This document shows positions 56,201-64,000 of a stretch of DNA of 64,000 bases, piece by piece (the first letter of the stretch is position 1; the number at the start of each line of letters is the position of its first letter). A program made the position numbers and the translations under genes. The stretch comes from Dryomyza anilis (Eukaryota; Arthropoda; Insecta; Diptera; Dryomyzidae), in contig OX638135.1 of NCBI GenBank assembly GCA_951804985.1, forward strand, positions 37,781,024 to 37,845,023, in the 5' to 3' direction. The notes under the pieces are model-generated. The model saw nothing but the letters and a program-made list of their open reading frames with translations, ran no database searches and was not told the origin of the DNA.

Positions 56201-57073
56201 GTATAGTATTGTTTTTATCTTGATCATAAAATATTAACTTCTTATCTATGGCATTTATTATGGACCTATTCCATATATTATCTCGTCCTATTATTCCATC
56301 AGCGGGTATTCCTTGTTCAAGTGCCACTACATGCATCTTTAAACAGAACCACTCTATACTATTGTGCTGAATATTTATTGTCCCTAAAGTCCTTACGCAT
56401 CCCCCAAAAGCACCACTAAAGTCCTTCTGAGTATTTTTATCAAAACCCGGATGTCGTATCATCGAACCCTCCTTTACTATACTAGCATCTGCTCCCGAAT
56501 CTACCAGTAATATGAGTTTTCCATTTTTAGCATCCTCACAAGGTACTTCGATGAAAACATCACTTACATTAGGTAGTTTGAAATAGTCACCCTGCCTACT
56601 GCATATTATACGATTCTTTCTTTTACTAAACTCACTCATATGACATCTAATCTTCTTATCATATTCTATTACGAAATTTTCAAAACTTTTTGATATTCTT
56701 GATAATATGTTTTTTACTTTATACCCTACTGCTTGCTCTCCAAAGGTTCCCTTATACTTTTCATATTCTGCTAATTTTATTATTTTGTTCCCCATCGACA
56801 CAATACCTATAAAGTGTATGATATAAACTAATATTCCTACTACTGCATTACAAACCAAACACGGTGGCTCAACATATGTATCAACGGTCACTCTCGACGT
56901 TTGATGAACGATATTTTCCCCCACGATTTTTTGGTTGTTATTTGAAGCTGCGGTAGCAAATGTGATCACAGGCTGCCTTGGTGTATGATCCACTATTTCT
57001 ACCTTTGACCTAACTTTACTAATGTTAACGGGACCCCAGCTTATTGGCCTTGGCTGGGCCCGTGTTAGTTTCC
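53223..57073 (-). CDS. pol: Pol polyprotein: protease, RT, RNase H, integrase
   Basis: The open frame starts after a TAG at about 57076 and overlaps the gag end in the -1 frame. The first start-like codon is GTG at 56993, so translation probably comes from ribosomal frameshifting. From 56993, 1,256 residues: a hydrophobic segment (about 47-68), protease site LLVDSGAD (about 163-170), RT with FVYLDDIVVYG (about 594), RNase H TTDASNEAIGAVLSQG (about 739), integrase zinc site (H-x-H ... CQKCQVNK, about 920-962), catalytic D in YMDLVG (about 988), D in ITDNGSN (about 1047) and E in GSLERSH (about 1083). Order PR-RT-RH-IN is typical of Ty3/gypsy. No stop or frameshift inside. Confidence 0.93.
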
Positions 57074-58882
57074 CCTATTGTGAGCATTACTACTGTTTGG
57101 CACAACCTTTTTCTTGGCGTGGCAATCCGCTATCATATGGCCGACTTGACCACACCCATAACATGCCCTATTATTTCTGTATGTTCTATTAGGTTCGTTA
57201 TTGTTATTACTATTGTTATTTCTAAACGGATTATTATTTCTATTATTTTCATTACCATTATTAATATTATTATTTCTATTATTACGAGTATTGCTGTCTT
57301 GCGGATTCTGATTTTGCTGCTGTTGGTGTTGATAGCCGTTATTCTGAAATCCTCTATAACCCCCTTGGTACTGCTGATTCTGAAATGGTTGTTGTTGGTT
57401 CTCCTGGCGTTCTTTCAGTCTATTTGATCCACATCTCCAACTCGATTCATGTCCGTATTTCTCGCATTCTCTGCAAAATGGTGTATTTTTTCGCAAATAA
57501 CAGTCATCCCTTGTGTGTCCTGGTCTTGTGCAAAATGAACAGACTGGCCCCTTTTTCAAGGCACCCCCTGTATTCCCATTATTTCTATTTTGTTGACTTT
57601 TACCCCTATCTTGTCGTGAATTTCTAATATCAGTTTCTTGATTATTTTTACTAACTGAGGTTCCATTCGGTCTTTTTTCAAAACTATACAGTTCCTCCGG
57701 TAATCTCGGCCCCCGCAGTATGGTGGCTTCTGCCCTTAACGCTTCGTCTAATAAATCATTTAAATTATCTGCCTTGCTACTCAACAGTAGTATCTTTACA
57801 GTCGGGTCACTCACTCCCACTTTAAATGCTGTTAGCACAGAATTTAATAGTTCCGTGTTAAAAATATCTGTTGGCAGGTTTTTCTTTTTGTACATTGTAT
57901 CGGCTATGTCGTTTGCGTTCGACTGCAATACTTCTAAACGCCTTGCAAACGCCCTTAAACTTTCCCCTCCACCTTGATATGCCTGTCTTATGTTGTATTG
58001 AACTGAATCTAATGTAGCCACCTTTAAATATGTGCTTTTAAGTAATTCAAACAACTCGTCTAAATCATTTATATTCTTGGTCCTCACTAATTCGTATGCA
58101 TCTCCATCAAGACGCAGTTTAATACAAATCATAAATTCCTCCTGACTTTCTTCAGTTATTTTAAGGTTCGCTGCCTTACAACCGTCTATAAATCTAAGAA
58201 GCTCCGTTTTTAGGAACGGTGAATCTTCGCCCTTGAACACCGGGACCAGATTTCGTACGCATTTCGAAATATCGTCTGTCGGCATTTCAATTATTGTTAT
58301 ATCTTTTGTTATGCTTTCTAAATTTTCTTCTATTCTTAAAGCTTCTTTATGGTATAACGATGTTTCGTGTGCTAAGTTTACTTCCGCCTCTAAAAATCTG
58401 ATTTTCGAATCCAATTCCCTTACTTTGTTATTTGCCTCTTCGACTGATTCGAATTCTAACCTTGGTTGTTGACGTAGTGCCCTAGCTACTGATTCATCAG
58501 AAATATCTTTATCTTTCAACAATGCTCTTAATTTTTCGTTTTCCGCCTCTATACCGCAGGCGTGGTCTAACAACTCCTGTTTTTCTGCTAATTTATCGTT
58601 TATTTTTTTAGTTAATGCAGCAAATTCGCCTTTCCAGCCTTCTATCTCTTTTATTTTATTCTCACTTTTGTGTTCCAAGAAATATATTAATTCTTCGAAC
58701 ACGACATCTACTCCTTCTACTTTAGAAAAAACCTTTGTGTTATTAACTTTATTTTTTATTAATTGTAAATGTTCTTTATTATTTACTTCGAGGCTAATTT
58801 GAGCCCACAATTTATCCGTAAACCTGTCCAATTGCCCTAGTATGTTTCCGTATGCTAACTGTAATTGTTCCAATTCCGCCAT
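57065..58882 (-). CDS. gag: Gag polyprotein with three zinc knuckles
   Basis: 605 residues from ATG at 58882 (MAELEQLQLAYGNILGQ). The N-terminal half is helical and charged, likely coiled coil (about 60-200), followed by a capsid-like region (MICIKLRLDGDAYELV, about 250-400). The C-terminus is Gln/Asn-rich with three knuckles: CSFCTRPGHTRDDC (about 448-461), CRECEKYGHESSWRC (about 470-484, five residues before the last Cys) and CYGCGQVGHMIADC (about 574-587). Knuckles bind RNA during packaging. Many errantivirus Gags lack them, so this lineage is somewhat unusual. Confidence 0.9.
   Translation of the reverse strand: MAELEQLQLAYGNILGQLDRFTDKLWAQISLEVNNKEHLQLIKNKVNNTKVFSKVEGVDVVFEELIYFLEHKSENKIKEIEGWKGEFAALTKKINDKLAEKQELLDHACGIEAENEKLRALLKDKDISDESVARALRQQPRLEFESVEEANNKVRELDSKIRFLEAEVNLAHETSLYHKEALRIEENLESITKDITIIEMPTDDISKCVRNLVPVFKGEDSPFLKTELLRFIDGCKAANLKITEESQEEFMICIKLRLDGDAYELVRTKNINDLDELFELLKSTYLKVATLDSVQYNIRQAYQGGGESLRAFARRLEVLQSNANDIADTMYKKKNLPTDIFNTELLNSVLTAFKVGVSDPTVKILLLSSKADNLNDLLDEALRAEATILRGPRLPEELYSFEKRPNGTSVSKNNQETDIRNSRQDRGKSQQNRNNGNTGGALKKGPVCSFCTRPGHTRDDCYLRKNTPFCRECEKYGHESSWRCGSNRLKERQENQQQPFQNQQYQGGYRGFQNNGYQHQQQQNQNPQDSNTRNNRNNNINNGNENNRNNNPFRNNNSNNNNEPNRTYRNNRACYGCGQVGHMIADCHAKKKVVPNSSNAHNRGN
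57068..57074 (-). promoter_or_regulatory. -1 frameshift slippery heptamer at the gag-pol junction
   Basis: On the minus strand G-GGA-AAC sits in the gag frame immediately before the gag stop TAA (57065-57067). It fits X-XXY-YYZ. The -1 frame is the pol frame and is open from here on. A downstream stimulatory structure was not assessed. Confidence 0.75.
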
Positions 58883-59459
58883 ATATTTATCAACGACAAA
58901 AAAAATTCCAATTTATTCCTAGAACACTCAACAGTTCACGTAGCTCCACAATGTTAAAAAAAAATATAATAAATTTTTTAAATTTTAAATCTGTTGACTA
59001 AAATCAGATATTTTATAATAATGTAAAATTTTTAATTAAATTGACCATGTTATAAAAATTAAAAAAAAAAAAAATATTTCAAATTTTCAAAATCTTTAAA
59101 ATGTTATTTTATTCTCATTTAAATTTTAAAATGAAAATAATATTTTAAATGTACAAAAAATTTTTTAAATTTAAAAAAAATAATTCAAAATTTCCGTTTC
59201 ATATTAATTTTAGAAATAATTTTATTTACTTATCAGAGTTTAATATTAAATAAATTTTATTTAATAAATTTCCTTTATTTATTCAATTTGTATTTCTTAC
59301 TTTATTAAACACTGTAATAATTGTTTAAATTTTCTGCTGTTACTCACGTATTTTCAAAACAAAAAATTAAATAATCACCATTTATTTTGTGATTTTTAGT
59401 CCTTTTCTTCCTTCTATCGTCCTTCTTCCCTCGGTCCCTGAGAGCGTTGTTTGAGAAAC
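58883..59459. other. 5' untranslated leader of the Ty3/gypsy element
   Basis: Between primer-binding site and gag start; AT-rich, no ORF. Probably contains packaging and splice-donor signals, not identifiable by eye. Confidence 0.6.
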
Positions 59460-59470
59460 CGGCTGCGCCA
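59459..59470 (-). other. tRNA primer-binding site
   Basis: TGGCGCAGCCGG on the minus strand begins three bases (TTT) inside the 5' LTR edge. The TGGCGCAG start is like the tRNA-Ser primer site used by several insect errantiviruses; the exact tRNA is not verified. Confidence 0.7.
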
Positions 59471-59473
59471 AAA

Positions 59474-60072
59474 TGTTGTATGTTAAAAAGTCCTTCTTCT
59501 AGGACTTTAACTTGATCCTATTTATATTTACTGAGTCCTTTTTACTTTCTTTATATTATTTAAAACAACCGAGTCTTTTTTACTTCAAGACACTTTATTT
59601 CGCTTTAAAAGTTGGTTACACTTATACTTAACACTTATTTGTAGACAGTTCAGCTTATCGAAAACAATTCATTCTTAGTCTATACTTAACTTCTACTTAA
59701 CACCTCGTATTCTTATAATTTCACAATAAATTGAGTAATTTCATCATGCTAAAATAACTTAGTCAGCGTATTTATAATTTCACAATAAATTGAGTACTTT
59801 CATCATTCTAAAATAACTAAGTCAGCGTTTATCTGAGTGACCTATTTAACGTGGGCGTGTATACCTGTGCTATGTTAAGCGGTGTGCGCCAATACAATTA
59901 AATGCTGTTTGTGTTTAACATGCATAATGCTTAACCCTAAAAGTATGCCGTAAAGAAAAATATACTGATTATGTTATATTGTGGATCATAAGCACGCTGT
60001 AAGTTCCACGATTATGATACACAACAGTGGATCATATGTAAGTTGTGAACTCTACGATTATGATACACAACA
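59474..60072 (-). repeat. 5' LTR
   Basis: 599 bases, the same length as the 3' LTR. Differences seen: CATCTCG/CACCTCG and ATCTAAG/ATCTGAG. Confidence 0.95.
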
Positions 60073-60770
60073 CGTCTACCTGCCAAACAACATGACATAG
60101 AAAGTGCTACAATATGTATTTAATTTGGTCTCTATGAAAAGAGGATGAGCACAGTATACTATATGTCTATAATGGTCATCATCATATCTCGCATAGTACC
60201 GGAGTTATGACCAATGATATGTCGAATTTATATGGTAGGTAGGCGTGGTAGTAGACCGATCACAATTTAATTTCGTATAATTATTGATCCTTACAAAATA
60301 TTAAAACATTAAAAATTTCATCGCGATATCTCATATAGAAACGGAGTTATGGTTGATGAAATGTTATGTTATATGACAGGTAGGCGTGGCAGTTCACTGA
60401 ACTTGACCATACTTCGAATTAATATGTCCACATACAAAATACAACTACATTTCATGACTCATATAAGACCAAAGATTTAGCACTTTATATGTTAAATTTA
60501 TATGAGAGGTAAGCGTGGTAGTTGGCCGATCGCAACAATTTTCAGTGGTCCATTTTATTTTTATATTACTTTATTTTTATATACTATATTTATAGTAAAT
60601 GATTTCAATAATATACCTTTTATATCTTCAGAGTTATAGCGTGTTTGCTATAAATGTTATATGGCAGCTAGACGTGGCAGTTGACAACAACCGCACATTG
60701 TTTGTAACACGGTTTGTATTGAAGAATATGAGCATATACCAATTTTCATTGATGTATCTCAAACCAATAC

Positions 60771-61314
60771 AAAACCAGTTGGGAAGCTTAGATCACATGG
60801 GAAATTTTAAAGTAGGTGTAATTATGATAGTTAGGATTATACTATAAATACTCTACACATATGTGTGGTTACCATTCAAAGTGATATATAGGTCACCAGG
60901 GTATACGAATCCTGAAAATAACTACAAACATTCAATCGCTGAAGAATTTCCATTCATTTGATACCCATATTTACAAATGGGTAGGTGTACCGAATTTCGA
61001 TTTTTTTTTTTTTGTGAACCACAAGTCTTTTCGCCGCACAACATTATTATCATGTATTTGAGCATGATATCAATATATATTTGACCAAAAAAGTTTACCT
61101 ATGCACGTATACATAAAAATTGATCTTTATATGTACATTTACGGATTTCAACAGACAGACAGGCGGACAGACAGACGGATATCGCTAAATCGACTCAGGA
61201 GGTCATGCTGATCAAGAATATATATACTTTTCCATACCGGAGATGCTTCCTTCTGGGTGTTACAAACGGCGTACCAAACTGAATATACACTTTCACTCTT
61301 AGTGTAGGGTATAA
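60771..61314 (+). mobile_element. mini-me/DINE-1-like element, copy 2 (internally deleted)
   Basis: Same start (AAAACCAGTTGGGAAGCTTA) and end as 44495-45294. Two internal losses are visible, including the block between TATGTACATTT and GGATTTCAAC, and only a short GACAGACAGGCGG run remains. It interrupts the right foldback arm between CTCAAACCAAT and ATTATGGCGATTTAT. Confidence 0.75.
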
Positions 61315-61528
61315 TTATGGCGATTTATATACTAAAAAACGTATTTTCAAAGTTAAGAAAAAAATAGAAGAAAAATTCTTACCACTCCAAATCAAAGTGG
61401 AATGATCTTTGTTCAATGTCAAAAATTTATATAATATTTTTCAGAATTTTAAAAATTCAGTTTTTGCATGCTGTGGTGCAAAATAGCAAAAATCGTGTTT
61501 TTGCAGTTTGCTAAGGAGGTGAAGGGGA

Positions 61529-61930
<402 letters not shown>

Positions 61931-62634
61931 ATATATATACATATACATAATCATAATGAATAAACATATAAATATGCATACCCAGCAGGATTTTCGGCAA
62001 GTTCTTGCTAACAGTAGTGGTTCTAGAACAACTTCTATGCAAGGACTATATGCATTTGGCAAGGGGTCAAACGATTTCATAGTAAAATAGAAAATTTTCG
62101 ATATAGTTCTAGCAAAAATAGGTTGTAAACATATGTCGTTTTTTATGTATAATATGAAATTTCATTTTATTGCAAAAATGCCCTTCTAACTCTCATTCTT
62201 AAGATTGCAGACTGAAATGTGTGAAATATTTTCTATCGAACAAATTTGCTTAATAAATGTCGTTTTGTATGTGCATTATGTAATTGCATTTTATTGCAAA
62301 AAAAGCCCCTCGAACTCTTATTCTCATGAATGCAGAGTGCAAGGTGTCAAATGTTTTGTTTGATTTCCAGTGCATGTAACCTTGCCTGGCTACTTCTTAT
62401 TCCCCCCTCTCGAGGATGATGATGTAGTACCAACTGGTTTTTTTATGCAAATAAATTTCTTGTTTTTCTATTTAAATTTTTTGGTACAGTTCTAACGGAA
62501 AAAAAGTGACAAAAAATTTGGAAGTAAGAACAAAAATTTTAAATTTTTAAGCAGTGCAGTCGTATCAAGTGGTGAGTTATTTTAAATATTAGATATTATT
62601 CATAATTAGTGGAAGAGGAAATAGTGCGTCCAAT
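61931..62634. repeat. Intergenic stretch with a 126-bp tandem duplication
   Basis: Two diverged copies of about 126 bases share ATGTCGTTTT...ATGT and GCATTTTATTGCAAAAA (from about 62131 and 62257). No gene recognised. Confidence 0.55.
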
Positions 62635-64000
62635 ATGAGAAAAGAAATTTTAAAAGAGAAAGAAAAATTAAAACCAGTTGGGAAGGTTAGATCACATGGG
62701 AAATTTTAAAGTAGGTGTAATTATGATAGTTAGGATTATCAAAATTATAGTCGGTCTAAGCCGACTATAAATACCCTACACATATGTGTGGTTACCATTC
62801 AAAGTGATATATAGGTCACCATGGTATACGAATCCTGAAAATAACTACAAACTTTCCATCCCTGAAGATTTTTCTTTCATTTGATACCCATATTTACAAA
62901 TGGGTAGGTATTCCGAATTTCGATTTTTTTTTTGTGAACCACAAGTCTTTTCGCCGGAAAACATTATTATCATGTATTTGAGCATGATATCAATATATAT
63001 TTGACCAAAAAAGTTTTCCTAAGCACGTATAGATAAAAATTGATCTTTATATGTACATTTTATATGAGGTATTTGAACATAAGTGGTCGGATCATAGGTC
63101 ACAATGGACCGATCTCGCCACATACAGCGTAGGTATATTAGTAATCTAAGTTATAAGTTTCATTTATCTAGCTTTTCAATTTTAAAAGTAGTAGGGATTT
63201 CAACAGACAGACAGACGGACAGACGGACATCGCTAAATCGACTCAGGAGGTCATGCTGATCAAGAATATATATACTTTTCCATACCGGAGATGCTTCCTT
63301 CTGGGTGTTACAAACGGCGTACCAAACTGAATATACCCTTTCACTCTTAGTGTAGGGTATAAAAAAAAGTTAAAAGAATCAATAAACAGAAGCAGTGAAA
63401 ATCAAAACACAATGTTTTCAAACGATTCAGAAAATATAGTTGAAAATGTGCAGCATGAAACTATTAGAAATGAATCGGAAATTATTATTGAAAATGACAT
63501 TATTAAGTATTCAAATGAGAACAAGTTGTATTGAGCTTTTTAAAATATTAAATGGTGAAGGTTTACAAGTTCCACTTTCCTTAAATGGCTTGCTTAATAA
63601 AAATATTAATAAAACAATACCAATAATTAGAACTGTGTCACCAGGTTCATATGTACACATGGGACTGCAAGATCAATTAAAAAAATACCAAACTGTGCGT
63701 TGTCTAGCCATAGTAAAATAATCTTAGATATTGGTGTAGATGGATTACCACTTTTTAAAAGTAGTTCCAAAAGTTTGTGGCCTATACTTGGAAGAGTTGT
63801 TAATATGAACATTGATGTATTTCTCATTGGAACCTACTTAGGAAAAACATATAATGTCGACATGATTTAGTTAAAGAACTAAATATTTTACAAGAATATG
63901 GCATTACTCTGCATAGTCAAAAATTTGACATTGAGTTAAAAGCGTTTATATGTGATACATCAGCACGAGCATTTAAGTGCGATACAGTCGGTCATAACGT
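62635..64000 (+). pseudogene. CACTA-like (Transposase_21-type) transposase, interrupted and frameshifted, runs off the window
   Basis: ATG at 62635 (MRKEILKEKEKLK). The frame is interrupted by a mini-me-like copy (62670-63362) and resumes as KLKESINRSSENQNTMFSN. After frameshifts near 63530, 63700 and 63865, pieces read VSPGSYVHMGLQ, ILDIGVDGLPLFKSSSKSLW, PILGRVVNMNIDVFLIGTYL, ELNILQEYGITLHSQKF and AFICDTSARAFKCDTVGHN. The DGLPLFKSS...LWPIL pattern and the later ICD-ARAF segment resemble animal CACTA/Plavaka-type DDE transposases. The family assignment is tentative. Confidence 0.55.
62670..63362 (+). mobile_element. mini-me/DINE-1-like element, copy 3
   Basis: Start AAACCAGTTGGGAAGGTTA, end TTAGTGTAGGGTATAA, short GACAGACAGACGGACAGACG run at about 63205. 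Nearly full length compared with copy 1. It lies inside the transposase pseudogene in an A-rich target. Confidence 0.78.

Larger units (their letters stand above)
49174..60072 (-). mobile_element. Complete Ty3/gypsy LTR retrotransposon with env
   Basis: 10.9 kb in minus orientation: 5' LTR 59474-60072, primer site, gag, pol, env, polypurine tract, 3' LTR 49174-49772. The target duplication is CGTC (49170-49173 and 60073-60076). Both LTRs are 599 bases, begin and end TGTTGT...ACAACA, and differ at about two positions by eye. All three ORFs are open, so this is a very young and possibly active errantivirus-like element. Confidence 0.95.
48321..61528. mobile_element. Foldback-like element with long TIRs, split by later insertions
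   Basis: The left arm (48321-49173) and right arm (60073-61528) are inverted repeats. Examples are CATTCACCCCCTTAGTAAAC against its counterpart near 61510-61526, AAAGATCATTCCACTTT against 61398-61411, and CAACTGCCACGCCTAGCTGC against 60663-60684. The inner right arm has about four diverged 150-bp repeats around GGTAGGCGTGGCAGTT (60235-60690). This resembles foldback/Galileo-type transposons with repeat-rich TIRs. No transposase is seen. The MITE (left arm), mini-me-like copy (right arm) and Ty3/gypsy element (centre) are later insertions. Confidence 0.65.

Overview
The window is eukaryotic, AT-rich and built almost entirely of transposable elements and simple repeats. No single-copy host gene is recognisable. 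Spliceosomal introns inside transposon genes, an errantivirus-like Ty3/gypsy element with an envelope gene, a non-LTR element with an apurinic endonuclease, tRNA-derived SINEs and three elements resembling dipteran mini-me/DINE-1 (with a GACR/GTCY microsatellite) together suggest an insect, most likely a fly. That assignment is an inference from element families.

Layout. 1-2537: 5' part of an RTE-like non-LTR retrotransposon (minus strand, internally deleted). 2538-14492: Polinton/Maverick element A, about 12 kb, with long terminal inverted repeats (TIRs). It carries DNA polymerase B, integrase, a small conserved protein, a conserved hypothetical protein, penton-like minor capsid, basic core-like protein, major capsid, adenain-type protease, an OB-like small protein and an acidic protein. 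Most are broken by stops or frameshifts. The major capsid ORF is intact and the packaging ATPase is deleted. 14493-14941: a 192-bp tandem repeat. 14942-46460: a second Polinton family in three blocks: a left arm (14942-17906), a right arm B (28640-38930) and block C (38931-about 46460). The left arm and B are inverted copies around a 10.7-kb core made of a 9-bp satellite (TTTTTGATC), a 1.3-kb palindromic spacer, and the same satellite in reverse. The left-arm polymerase starts exactly where the block C polymerase stops, and the two ends share about 16 bases in inverted orientation. This suggests left arm and C were one copy, later split by a 24-kb inversion.

46460-48320: fragments, including a BEL/Pao-like zinc-knuckle remnant, a second SINE and a TA microsatellite. 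48321-61528: a foldback-like element with long TIRs. Inside it sit a TA-flanked MITE, a young complete 10.9-kb Ty3/gypsy element (49174-60072, minus strand, gag-pol-env, 599-bp LTRs, CGTC target duplication) and a mini-me-like copy. 61529-64000: a TA microsatellite, a 126-bp duplication and the 5' part of a CACTA-like (Transposase_21-type) transposase pseudogene interrupted by another mini-me-like copy.

Polinton genes work as a virus-like set: polymerase B and integrase for protein-primed replication and integration, and ATPase, protease and capsid proteins for virion assembly. In the second family two small spliced genes, a C2H2-acidic protein and an OB-like protein, stay open in both copies while every larger gene is broken. 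They are the best candidates for sequence still under selection. All coordinates and motifs come from manual reading. No homology search was run.
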